64,000 nt of DNA from VBDM01 sp035651815 (lineage in GTDB: Bacteria; Pseudomonadota; Gammaproteobacteria; Burkholderiales; SG8-39), in the NCBI GenBank assembly GCA_035651815.1, contig DASRFB010000023.1, positions 62,001 through 126,000 on the forward strand, given 5' to 3'. A model generated the notes under the pieces. That model did not search any database. It was given only the letters and a program-made list of their open reading frames with translations, and was not told where the DNA came from. Of this stretch, positions 24,119 to 32,374 are shown piece by piece (the stretch's first letter is position 1; every line of letters starts with the position of its first letter). A program made the translations under genes and the position numbers.

Positions 24119-24331
24119 ATGCCCGAGAAGCAGCCAAGGGACGCCTCGCCGCTCGAGGTGGCGAAGGCGGTGTTCTGGTCGTTTCTCGGGATCCGCAAGC
24201 GGGCGGAGCACGAGGCGGACATCGCGCGGCTGAAGCCGGCGCAGGTGATCGTGGCGGGCATCGTCGGCGCGGTCATCTTCGTGACCGTGTTGATATTGAT
24301 CGTGCGCTTCGTCGTCAGCAGGGCAGGCTAG
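24119..24331 (+). CDS. DUF2970 single-helix membrane protein
   Basis: 70 residues from ATG 24119, which has GAGGAG seven bases upstream; a TTG at 24104 would overlap the ctaG stop but lacks a ribosome site. The N-terminal half is soluble with the motif EVAKAVFWSFLGIRKRA, and a membrane helix fills about residues 42-65. DUF2970 genes lie between ctaG and ctaE in many betaproteobacteria, so it is probably an oxidase assembly or stability factor; this is inferred from place only. Confidence 0.78.
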   Translation: MPEKQPRDASPLEVAKAVFWSFLGIRKRAEHEADIARLKPAQVIVAGIVGAVIFVTVLILIVRFVVSRAG

Positions 24332-24344
24332 AAAGGAGAGAACA

Positions 24345-25193
24345 ATGAGCGATCACGCTCAACACTATTACGTTCCACAGCCGTCTCACTGGATGATCTT
24401 CGGCTCCGGCGCGCTGCTGCTCATGGCGAGCGGCGCGGCGTCCTGGTTCAACGGCTGGCAGCCCGGGCGCTACCTCGTGCTCGCGGGGCTGCTCGTGCTC
24501 GTCTTCATGATGGTGCGCTGGTTCGGCGACGTCATCCGCGAGTCCGAGGCCGGCCGCTACGGGCGCTGGGAGGACGTCTCCTTCCGCTGGGGGATGAGCT
24601 GGTTCATCTTCTCGGAGGTGATGTTCTTCGGCGCGTTCTTCGGCGCGCTGTTCTACGCCCGCCTGTTCTCGATCCCCGACCTCGGCGACATCGACAGCAA
24701 GATCCTGTGGCCCGACTTCCAGGCGCAATGGCCGAGCGCGGGTCCCGGGTTCAAGGACCCGTTCTCGCCGATGGCCGCCTGGGGCATCCCGGCGATCAAC
24801 ACACTGCTGCTTCTCTCCTCCGGCGTGACCGTGACGGTCGCGCACTGGGCGCTGAAGGAGAACAAGAGGGGGCAGCTCGCGCTTTTCCTGTTCTTCACCA
24901 TCGCGCTCGGGTTCACGTTCCTCGCGCTGCAGGTCTTCGAATACGGGCACGCGTACTCCGAGCTGAACCTCAAGCTGACGACGGGAATCTACGGAACGAC
25001 GTTCTTCATGCTCACGGGCTTTCACGGCTTCCACGTGACGATGGGGGCGATCATGCTGACCACCATCCTGTTCCGGTGCCTGAGGGGACACTTCAAGCCC
25101 GATCACCACTTCGCGTTCGAGGCGGTCGCGTGGTATTGGCACTTCGTGGACGTCGTGTGGCTCGGTTTGTTCGTCTTCGTGTACTGGTTGTGA
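24345..25193 (+). CDS. ctaE: Cytochrome c oxidase subunit III
   Basis: 282-residue membrane subunit of the aa3 oxidase, with about seven helices; it stabilises subunit I. Conserved GMSWFIFSEVMFFGAFF, TGFHGFHVTMGAIML and the closing WYWHFVDVVWLGLF identify it. AAGGAGAG lies before the ATG. A terminator follows 40 bases after the stop and closes the structural operon. Confidence 0.97.
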   Translation: MSDHAQHYYVPQPSHWMIFGSGALLLMASGAASWFNGWQPGRYLVLAGLLVLVFMMVRWFGDVIRESEAGRYGRWEDVSFRWGMSWFIFSEVMFFGAFFGALFYARLFSIPDLGDIDSKILWPDFQAQWPSAGPGFKDPFSPMAAWGIPAINTLLLLSSGVTVTVAHWALKENKRGQLALFLFFTIALGFTFLALQVFEYGHAYSELNLKLTTGIYGTTFFMLTGFHGFHVTMGAIMLTTILFRCLRGHFKPDHHFAFEAVAWYWHFVDVVWLGLFVFVYWL

Positions 25194-25233
25194 GCGGGCA
25201 GGCGCCGCAACCCTCCACGCTCGATCGGTCCGG

Positions 25234-25265
25234 AACGCCGCACGCGAACGTGCGGCGTTTTTTTT
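25234..25265 (+). terminator. Rho-independent terminator after ctaE
   Basis: Perfect 11-base stem AACGCCGCACG / CGTGCGGCGTT with loop CGAA, then T to 25265. It may also end the convergent DUF2909 transcript. Confidence 0.93.
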
Positions 25266-25271
25266 GGGCGG

Positions 25272-25469
25272 CTACGAGACCTTGCCGGGGATGAATCCGA
25301 AGTAGTAGCCGGCCATGAGCAGCAGGAACAGGGCGAGCGAAAGGCCGATGCGCACCGTCAGCGCCCTCACCGTGCGCTTCGAGCGGCCCTGATCGGTGAC
25401 GAGGAAAAACAGCGCCGATCCGAGGCTGGCGACGATGGCGACCAGGAGCAGTATGACGACGATTTTCAC
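25272..25469 (-). CDS. Twin-transmembrane protein (DUF2909)
   Basis: 65 residues with two membrane helices (about 3-25 and 41-60) joined by a basic loop (DQGRSKRTVRAL). The type is known from the same place in betaproteobacterial oxidase clusters, between ctaE and the SURF1 gene, always a very small protein. Role in oxidase assembly is inferred from context. Transcribed against the cluster. Confidence 0.8.
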   Translation of the reverse strand: MKIVVILLLVAIVASLGSALFFLVTDQGRSKRTVRALTVRIGLSLALFLLLMAGYYFGFIPGKVS

Positions 25470-25546
25470 TGCGATTCCTACCGCGGTTCAGACCGGAAGC
25501 GGAGGGCGACCCTCCGCAGCCAAGTCTACCGCATCGTCCTGACGAC

Positions 25547-26269
25547 ATGCGCTGGAGGCTCGACATCGGGCGCTGGCGTTTCCGGCCGGCGCTGGTTCCC
25601 GGACTGATCGCGGCGACGCTGGTGTTCGCCACGGTGTCGCTCGGAAACTGGCAGACGCGCCGCGCCGCCGAGAAGCTCGAGCTGTCGAAACGCCTCGACG
25701 AAGCCGCGCGCGGGCCGATGATGACCGTGCCGGCCGCGCTCGTCCCCGGAGAGACGTTCGAGCACCGGCGCCTCGCGGCACGCGGCACCTACGTCGCCCC
25801 GGCGACGATCTTACTCGACAACAGGATCCACGCCGGCGTCGCCGGATACGACGTGCTGACGCCGCTGCGCCTGGAACGCTCGGAGGCGTACGTGCTGGTC
25901 GACCGGGGCTGGACTCCGGCGGGAGACCGGCGCGAGCTGCCCTCCGTGCGCACGCCGGACGGCCCGATGCTCGTCGAAGGCCTCGGCGCCTTGCCGCCGA
26001 AGCGCATATTGGAGCTCGGCCCGGAAAGCGGCGCGGGGCCGTTGCGCGAGAACCTCGTGATCGATCGCGAGCGCGAGCGGCTCGGCCTCGCGCTGCAGCC
26101 CTTCGTGATCCTGCAGACGAGCCCGGCGGACGACGGCCTCGTCCGCGACTGGGCGCGCCCGGACACGAACGTCGCGCGGCATCGCAGCTACGCGCTCCAG
26201 TGGTACTCGTTCGCCGCGTTGACGGTCATTTTCTATGTCCTCGTCTGCACCCGGCGCATCAAGCCCTGA
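25547..26269 (+). CDS. SURF1 family oxidase assembly protein
   Basis: 240 residues with a membrane helix at each end (about 12-30 and 218-238) and a periplasmic loop, the SURF1 layout. It helps insert heme a into subunit I. The pattern SLGNWQTRRAAEKLEL after the first helix and LRENLVIDRERERLGLALQPFVI-type sequence split around residues 165-187 are typical. It overlaps the next gene by 35 bases. Confidence 0.92.
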   Translation: MRWRLDIGRWRFRPALVPGLIAATLVFATVSLGNWQTRRAAEKLELSKRLDEAARGPMMTVPAALVPGETFEHRRLAARGTYVAPATILLDNRIHAGVAGYDVLTPLRLERSEAYVLVDRGWTPAGDRRELPSVRTPDGPMLVEGLGALPPKRILELGPESGAGPLRENLVIDRERERLGLALQPFVILQTSPADDGLVRDWARPDTNVARHRSYALQWYSFAALTVIFYVLVCTRRIKP

Positions 26270-26837
26270 GCAGGGGCGCGGGCCGAGGGCTTGGCCCGTT
26301 CTGCTCATTCTCGCGCTGTGCGCCGCGCCGGTCGTCGCGGCCTGGCTCGCTTATTTCGTCTGGCCGCCCGCGTCGCGGACGAACCACGGCGAGCTGGTCG
26401 AGGCGCATCCGCTGTCCGACCCGCCGCTCGAGCGGCTCGGCGGCGGCGCCTTCCGCCTGTCGTCGTTGCGCGGCAAGTGGCTGCTCGTGCAGCTCGACGG
26501 CGGGGCGTGCGACGCGGCGTGCCGCGGGAAGCTCCTCTACATGCGCCAGCTGCGCCTGACCCAGGGCAAGGACATGGACCGCGTGGAGCGCGTCTGGCTC
26601 GTGACCGACGCCGCGCCCGTGGCCCCGGCGCTTGCGGGCGAATTCCCGGGTACGGTGATCGTGCGCGCCGCCGCGGGCGCCCTGGCGCGGGAATTCCCGG
26701 CCGCCGGCCATCCGAAGGATTACATCTACGTCGTGGACCCGCTTGGAAACGTCATGCTGCGCTGGAGCCGGTCCCTCGATCCCGACGGCATGAAGCGCGA
26801 TCTGTCGAGGCTGCTGCGCGCCTCGCGGATCGGATAA
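26235..26837 (+). CDS. Sco-like thioredoxin-fold membrane protein, oxidase cluster
   Basis: 200 residues: one membrane helix (about 20-42) then a periplasmic thioredoxin-like domain. Cys92 and Cys96 form CDAAC, the CxxxC spacing of Sco copper chaperones, and HPKDYIYVVDPLGN resembles the region of the Sco metal-ligand His. It differs from the true Sco gene at 27738 and is likely a copper or thiol factor for CuA assembly, an inference. The start is inside the SURF1 gene by 35 bases, so translation is probably coupled. Confidence 0.75.
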   Translation: MSSSAPGASSPEQGRGPRAWPVLLILALCAAPVVAAWLAYFVWPPASRTNHGELVEAHPLSDPPLERLGGGAFRLSSLRGKWLLVQLDGGACDAACRGKLLYMRQLRLTQGKDMDRVERVWLVTDAAPVAPALAGEFPGTVIVRAAAGALAREFPAAGHPKDYIYVVDPLGNVMLRWSRSLDPDGMKRDLSRLLRASRIG

Positions 26838-26845
26838 TTGGTAAA

Positions 26846-27760
26846 ATGAAAATCCTTCCCGGTCCGAGCAGCATGCAGCTCTCGCTTCCCCGTACAGGTC
26901 TCCGGCTGCGCCGCTTCGTCGAGCTGACCAAGCCGCGAGTCGTCTCGCTCATCGTCTTCTGCGCGGTGATCGGCATGCTGCTCGCGGCCCCGGGCATGGT
27001 GGCCCCGGGGCTGCTCGTCTCGGCCACCGCGGGCATCTGGCTCGTCGCGGGCGCCGCCGCCGCCGTGAACTGCCTGGTGGAGCAGAAAGTCGACGCGGTC
27101 ATGACCCGCACGCGAGGCAGGCCGCTGCCGCGCGGCGAGTTGACCGTCGCGCAGACGCTCGCTTTCGCGGGCGTCATGGGCGGCGTCGGGCTGTGGCTGC
27201 TCGATGCGTTCGTGAACCCGCTCACGATGTGGCTGACGCTCGGGACCTTCGTCGGATACGCTGTCATCTATACCATCCTGCTCAAGCCGATGACGCCGCA
27301 GAACATCGTCATCGGCGGGGCCTCGGGCGCGATGCCGCCCGTGCTGGGATGGGCCGCCGTGACGGGGGACGTGGGGCCCGAGGCGCTGCTGCTGTTCCTG
27401 ATCATCTTCGCCTGGACGCCGCCGCACTTCTGGGCGCTCGCGCTCTATCGCACCGACGACTACGCGAAGGCGCGGCTGCCGATGCTGCCGATCACGCACG
27501 GGCGCAAGTTCACGCAGCTGTACGTGTTGCTGTACACCGTGATCCTGTTCGCCGCCGCGCTGCTGCCTTTCGCCTACGGCATGAGCGGATGGCTCTACCT
27601 GGGCGCGGCGCTCGCGCTGAACGGCCTGTTCATCGTGTACGCGGGCCGGCTCTATCTCGCGTACAGCGACGCGCTCGCGCGCCGCACGTTCCGGTTCTCG
27701 ATCTTCTACCTGTCGGCCCTGTTCGCCGCGCTGCTCGTTGACCATTACGTTCTTCTCTAG
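26846..27760 (+). CDS. ctaB: Protoheme IX farnesyltransferase (heme O synthase)
   Basis: 304-residue UbiA-type membrane enzyme that adds farnesyl to heme b to give heme O, the precursor of heme a. About eight or nine helices. The prenyl-binding motif is NCLVEQKVDAVMTRT, where the first Asp of the usual motif is Glu, and the second conserved region is PHFWALALYRTDDYAKA. ATG 26846 is used; ATG 26873 would shorten the N-terminus by nine residues. It overlaps the sco gene by 23 bases. Confidence 0.94.
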   Translation: MKILPGPSSMQLSLPRTGLRLRRFVELTKPRVVSLIVFCAVIGMLLAAPGMVAPGLLVSATAGIWLVAGAAAAVNCLVEQKVDAVMTRTRGRPLPRGELTVAQTLAFAGVMGGVGLWLLDAFVNPLTMWLTLGTFVGYAVIYTILLKPMTPQNIVIGGASGAMPPVLGWAAVTGDVGPEALLLFLIIFAWTPPHFWALALYRTDDYAKARLPMLPITHGRKFTQLYVLLYTVILFAAALLPFAYGMSGWLYLGAALALNGLFIVYAGRLYLAYSDALARRTFRFSIFYLSALFAALLVDHYVLL

Positions 27761-28349
27761 CCGGCGGCTGCTCGCCGCGATCGCCGCCGTGCTCTCGACC
27801 GCGCTCGCGGCCTGCGGCGGCGGTTCCGGGACGCAATTCAAGAACGTCGACATCACCGGTGCCGACTACGGCAAGGACTTCAGCCTCGTGGATCACGCCG
27901 GAAAGACGCGCACGCTGTCGGACTTCCGCGGCAAGGCCGTGATCGTATTCTTCGGCTACACGCACTGCCCCGATGTCTGTCCAACGACGCTCGCCGAGCT
28001 CAAGATGGCGAAGGACCAGCTCGGCCCGGATGCCGGGCGCGTGCAGGTGCTCTTCGTCACGGTCGATCCCGAGCGCGACACGCGTGACGTGCTCGCCCGG
28101 TACGTGCCGGCCTTCGATCCGAGCTTCATCGGTCTGCGCGGGGACCCGGCCGAGACCGCGAAGGTCGCGAAGGACTTCAAGGTCTTCTACCAGAAAGTGC
28201 CGGGCACCCGGCCGGACAACTATTCCGTGGACCACACGGCGGGCAGCTACGTCTTCGATCCGCAGGGGCGGCTGCGCCTCTTCGTGAGGCCCGGCAACCC
28301 GGCCAATCTCGCGCTCGACCTTCAGACGCTGCTGCGCCGGCCTTCCTGA
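27738..28349 (+). CDS. SCO1/SenC family copper chaperone lipoprotein
   Basis: 203 residues from a TTG start inside the end of ctaB; no ATG is near. The signal has a lipobox LAAC with Cys26 as the lipid anchor. The thioredoxin-fold domain has the copper site Cys77/Cys81 (THCPDVCP) and His166 (YSVDHTAGSY). Sco proteins load or reduce the CuA centre of subunit II. Last gene of the oxidase assembly set; its 3' end overlaps the convergent MarR-like gene by 28 bases. Confidence 0.93.
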   Translation: MTITFFSSRRLLAAIAAVLSTALAACGGGSGTQFKNVDITGADYGKDFSLVDHAGKTRTLSDFRGKAVIVFFGYTHCPDVCPTTLAELKMAKDQLGPDAGRVQVLFVTVDPERDTRDVLARYVPAFDPSFIGLRGDPAETAKVAKDFKVFYQKVPGTRPDNYSVDHTAGSYVFDPQGRLRLFVRPGNPANLALDLQTLLRRPS

Positions 28350-28669
28350 GCGGCCGCGGCCAGCAGCCGGTCCATCCTGCGATAAAGACGCCGCACCTCC
28401 GGGCTGACGGTGAGCTCGAGATTTCGCCGGTCGCGTTGCGAGCGCGTCTGGAGCACGAGCCCCAGGCGCTTGAGGCGGCTCAACCGGCGCTGAACGGTGG
28501 CGACCGACCCGATGTTTCGCAGGAACAGGCGCTTCAGGGTCAGCGGGATGCCCTGGTCTTCGTGATAACCGATCTCGACGATGACGTCGAAGTCCTCGAT
28601 TGAGCGCAGCAACGGCAGCCGGCGCCGCTGGAAAGTGCGCAGCTCTTGCAGCTTCCCGAAGACGCCCAT
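28322..28669 (-). CDS. MarR-like winged-helix regulator
   Basis: 115 residues. The winged helix is at about 40-85 (LTLKRLFLRNIGSVATVQRRLSRLKRLG), with a basic wing SQRDRRNLELTV and a C-terminal helix, as in MarR-type regulators that use a phosphate- or charge-rich wing. Target and ligand unknown. It is convergent with the oxidase genes, and an FNR-like palindrome lies 55 bases before the start, so oxygen control of this gene is possible. Confidence 0.75.
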   Translation of the reverse strand: MGVFGKLQELRTFQRRRLPLLRSIEDFDVIVEIGYHEDQGIPLTLKRLFLRNIGSVATVQRRLSRLKRLGLVLQTRSQRDRRNLELTVSPEVRRLYRRMDRLLAAAAQEGRRSSV

Positions 28670-28723
28670 CGTCGTCCCTGCCCGTGATGAGCCATCAGTC
28701 TCCCGCGACCGTCGAACCTCCTC

Positions 28724-28737
28724 TTGATGCAGGTCAA
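28724..28737 (-). promoter_or_regulatory. FNR/ANR-like palindrome upstream of the MarR-like gene
   Basis: TTGATGCAGGTCAA matches TTGAT-N4-ATCAA at nine of ten positions. Its centre is 61 bases from the ATG at 28669; a site at -41.5 would put the transcript start about 20 bases before the gene. The rest of 28670-28828 holds only the rpoH terminator. Confidence 0.45.
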
Positions 28738-28780
28738 GACCGATGTCGCCGGGCGTGCGGTCGTCCGTGAGGCACCCAAT

Positions 28781-28808
28781 AGAAAGGGCCGCGAACGCGG
28801 CCCTTTCT
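28781..28808 (-). terminator. Terminator after rpoH
   Basis: Twelve-base stem AGAAAGGGCCGC / GCGGCCCTTTCT with loop GAAC, 20 bases after the rpoH stop. The T run on the minus strand is poor (ATTGGG), so efficiency is uncertain. Confidence 0.7.
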
Positions 28809-28828
28809 TAGACTGCTCGGGTCGAGAA

Positions 28829-29692
<864 letters not shown>

Positions 29693-29744
29693 ATCTCCTG
29701 TCTCCTAGTGGCCGGGACGATCCCGGCTCGGCACAACATCAATA

Positions 29745-29771
29745 TTAGCACTCGCTTCGTTAGAGTGCTAA
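29745..29771 (-). promoter_or_regulatory. Perfect CIRCE operator upstream of rpoH
   Basis: TTAGCACTC-N9-GAGTGCTAA, identical to the CIRCE consensus bound by the repressor HrcA. It begins 53 bases before the rpoH ATG, and TAATAT beside it (29741-29746 on the minus strand) could be a -10. The element is symmetric, but only rpoH lies downstream; ftsX ends on the other side at 29828. Confidence 0.92.
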
Positions 29772-29827
29772 ATGGCCGTCCGAGTTCCCCGAATGGATCA
29801 GGCGCAACGAGTTTTACCTTCATATAT

Positions 29828-30730
29828 TCAGTGTCTTACGAGTAAGTGCCTGCCCACAGACAGGTAGGCACCGAGCCACCCCAGCCCGGCCGCGGCGGCC
29901 ACGGTCGCCAAGGCGGTCCGCCACCCGGGCAGCTCGAGCGAGAGGGCCGTCGCGTAAAGGGTCGCGATCGGGGCGAGATGCCGGTTCAGGACGACCAGCG
30001 TGGCGGCCACGATGGCGAGCGCCGCGCACGCCCCGAGCGCGCCGAGCGCCGACCCGAGATACAGGAAAGGCCTGCGCACGTAGGCGTCGGTCGCGCCGAC
30101 CAGGCGGCTGACTTCGATCTCGTCGGCGTGGGTCACGATCTGCAGCCGGATGGTGTTGAAAGTCACCGCCACCAGGGCGGCCCCGAGCAGCGTCGCGAGC
30201 AACAGGACCACCGAGCGGCCGAGATCGAGCAGGGCCTCCAGGCGGCGCACCCAGGCGGAATCCGTCTGCACGTGGGCCACGTTGGGAAGCGCGCGGAAAT
30301 CGTGCTCGAGCCGCTGCAGGACCGTCGCGTCCGCGTCGGCGACGCCGACCACGAAGGCGTCCGGCAGCGGGTTCTCACGCAACGTCGCGGCGAGCTCGGC
30401 CACCGCGGGGTCGCGCTTGAGATCCGCGAGCGCGCTGTCGCGCGAGACGAAGCGCATGCCGCGCACGCCGGGCGAGCCCTTGATGCGATCTTCGACGGCC
30501 GCGACGTCGCGCGCGCTCGTGCCCGGCGCGAGGAAGACGCTGATCTGCGGATCGACCGAGACGCCCCCGGCGAGCGCCCGGACATCGGTGAGCACGCAAT
30601 AGCCCGCGAGCGGAAGCGCGAGCGCCGTGCCGATCACGAGCACGTTGAGCAGCGTCGCGGCCGGCGATTGCGCCAATCGCGACACGGTCAGCGCGAAGCT
30701 CGCGCGATGGTGGCGCAGCCAGGCGATCAC
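29828..30730 (-). CDS. ftsX: Cell division protein FtsX
   Basis: 300-residue membrane partner of FtsE with four helices (one near residues 25-47, three in the last half) and a periplasmic domain that activates EnvC at the septum. Conserved RLVGATDAYVRRPFLYLG is present. The start is GTG at 30730, overlapping the ftsE stop (GTGA). An inverted repeat lies inside its 3' end (29846-29871). Confidence 0.92.
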   Translation of the reverse strand: MIAWLRHHRASFALTVSRLAQSPAATLLNVLVIGTALALPLAGYCVLTDVRALAGGVSVDPQISVFLAPGTSARDVAAVEDRIKGSPGVRGMRFVSRDSALADLKRDPAVAELAATLRENPLPDAFVVGVADADATVLQRLEHDFRALPNVAHVQTDSAWVRRLEALLDLGRSVVLLLATLLGAALVAVTFNTIRLQIVTHADEIEVSRLVGATDAYVRRPFLYLGSALGALGACAALAIVAATLVVLNRHLAPIATLYATALSLELPGWRTALATVAAAAGLGWLGAYLSVGRHLLVRH

Positions 30731-31383
30731 GACAGCCTGCCGTGGTCGAGCCGCAGCGAGCGCCGGCCCGAGGACTCGATCAACGCGCGGTCGTGCGTCG
30801 CGATCAGGACCGTGACCCCGACCTGGTTGAAGTCGCGGAACATGGCCATGATCTCGCGGGCGTAGTCGGCGTCGATGCTCGCCGTGGGCTCGTCGGCGAG
30901 CAGGATCGCCGGGCGGTTCACGATCGCCCGCGCGATGCACACGCGCTGCTGCTCGCCTCCCGAGAGCGTCACCGGCTCGGCGCGCTCGCGCGCGAGCAGG
31001 CCGACCTTGTCGAGCGCTGCGCGCGCGCGGCGCGCCGCCTCGCGGTGCGGCTGGCCCGTCACGACCAGGGGCAACATCACGTTGTCGAAGACCGAGCGGT
31101 CGTAGAGCAGCTTCTGGTCCTGGAGCACGAGCCCGAGGTTGCGCCTGAGGAAAGGGACCGCGGCCGGACGGAGCGCCGACACGTTCTGCCCGTTCACGAG
31201 CACGCTGCCGCCGCTCGCGCGCTCGATCGCGGCGATCAGCTTGAGGAGGGTCGTCTTGCCGGCCCCCGAGTGACCGGAGATGAACACCATTTCGCCGGCC
31301 TCGATCTCGAAGCTCACCTGCTTCAGCGCCTCGAAGCCCCCGTGGTAGCGCTTGCTGACCTGGCTGAACGAGATCGCCGGCAT
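30727..31383 (-). CDS. ftsE: Cell division ATP-binding protein FtsE
   Basis: 218-residue ABC ATPase of the FtsEX complex. Walker A GHSGAGKTT (about 37-45), signature LSGGEQQR and Walker B ILLADEPTA are intact. It pairs with FtsX to control septal wall splitting through EnvC (12267-13448). Its ATG overlaps the ftsY stop by one base (TGATG), giving the order ftsY-ftsE-ftsX found in many bacteria. Confidence 0.96.
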   Translation of the reverse strand: MPAISFSQVSKRYHGGFEALKQVSFEIEAGEMVFISGHSGAGKTTLLKLIAAIERASGGSVLVNGQNVSALRPAAVPFLRRNLGLVLQDQKLLYDRSVFDNVMLPLVVTGQPHREAARRARAALDKVGLLARERAEPVTLSGGEQQRVCIARAIVNRPAILLADEPTASIDADYAREIMAMFRDFNQVGVTVLIATHDRALIESSGRRSLRLDHGRLS

Positions 31384-32318
31384 CAGTCGAGCAGCGCCCT
31401 CGAGAACTCGTCCGCCACGAACGGCTGCAGGTCGTCGATGCCCTCGCCGACCCCGACGAAGCGAAGCGGTATGGGCCGATCCGCGCGCTCGCGGGCGATG
31501 GCGCACACCACCCCGCCCTTCGCCGTGCCGTCCAGCTTCGTGAGGATAAGCCCGGTCAGCCCGAGCGCGGCGTCGAAGGCCTTGACCTGGCCGAGCGCGT
31601 TCTGCCCCGTGTTCGCGTCGAGCACGAGCCAGATCTCGTGCGGAGCGCCGGGCTCGGCTTTGGCGATCACGCGCTTGATCTTCTTCGCCTCCTCCATGAG
31701 GTGCAGCTGCGTCGGCAGCCGCCCCGCGGTATCGGCGAGGACCACGTGCGTGCCGCGCGACTTCGCCGCCTGCACCGCGTCGTAGACCACCGCGCCCGGG
31801 TCGCCGGCGGCCTGGGACACGACCGCGACGCCGTTGCGCTCGCCCCACACGGCGAGCTGCTCGCGCGCCGCGGCGCGGAACGTGTCGCCGGCGGCGAGCA
31901 GCACGGAGTCGCCGCGGGCCTGGAAGAACTTCGCGAGCTTGCCGATCGAGGTCGTCTTGCCGGCGCCGTTGACGCCGGCCAGCATGACGATGAAGGGCTT
32001 GCGCGATCCGCGCGCGAGCGGCGCCTCGAGCGGCGCGAGCAGCTCGGTGACGACCGCGTGCAGCTCGGTTTTGATCTGATCGGCCGTCTGCAGCCCTCGC
32101 TTGCGGCTGCGCTCGCGCAGCCGCGCGACGAGGAACTCGGTCGCCTCGACGCCGGCGTCGGTCGCGAGCAGCGCAGTCTCGAGCTGCTCGAACAGCGCTT
32201 CGTCGATCTTGCCCGCGCCGAACAGGCCCGAAAGGCGCGAGCGTGTGTTCGCGAGCCCGTCCTTCAACCGCGCGAACCAGGGGCGCTCCTCGTCCGTCTT
32301 CTTGAAAAGGCCCAGCAT
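31383..32318 (-). CDS. ftsY: Signal recognition particle receptor FtsY
   Basis: 311-residue GTPase that docks SRP-ribosome complexes at the membrane. The N domain is about 1-110 and the G domain has GVNGAGKTTSIGKLA, DTAGRLP and TKLDGTAKGG. The start is set at ATG 32318 (MLGLFKK) because family members begin this way; ATG 32357 adds 13 unlike residues. The acidic A domain is nearly absent. Divergent from the M16 gene. Confidence 0.95.
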   Translation of the reverse strand: MLGLFKKTDEERPWFARLKDGLANTRSRLSGLFGAGKIDEALFEQLETALLATDAGVEATEFLVARLRERSRKRGLQTADQIKTELHAVVTELLAPLEAPLARGSRKPFIVMLAGVNGAGKTTSIGKLAKFFQARGDSVLLAAGDTFRAAAREQLAVWGERNGVAVVSQAAGDPGAVVYDAVQAAKSRGTHVVLADTAGRLPTQLHLMEEAKKIKRVIAKAEPGAPHEIWLVLDANTGQNALGQVKAFDAALGLTGLILTKLDGTAKGGVVCAIARERADRPIPLRFVGVGEGIDDLQPFVADEFSRALLD

Positions 32319-32374
32319 GGAAGGAATTCCGGGAAAACCGCTAAGATAGCCTTGCATTCTATCACCGCAGGCCG

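Noticed and set aside
29846..29871. Inverted repeat GTGCCT/AGGCAC at the ftsX 3' end
   Set aside because: It lies within coding sequence, has a G-U pair and no T run; a terminator role is not supported.
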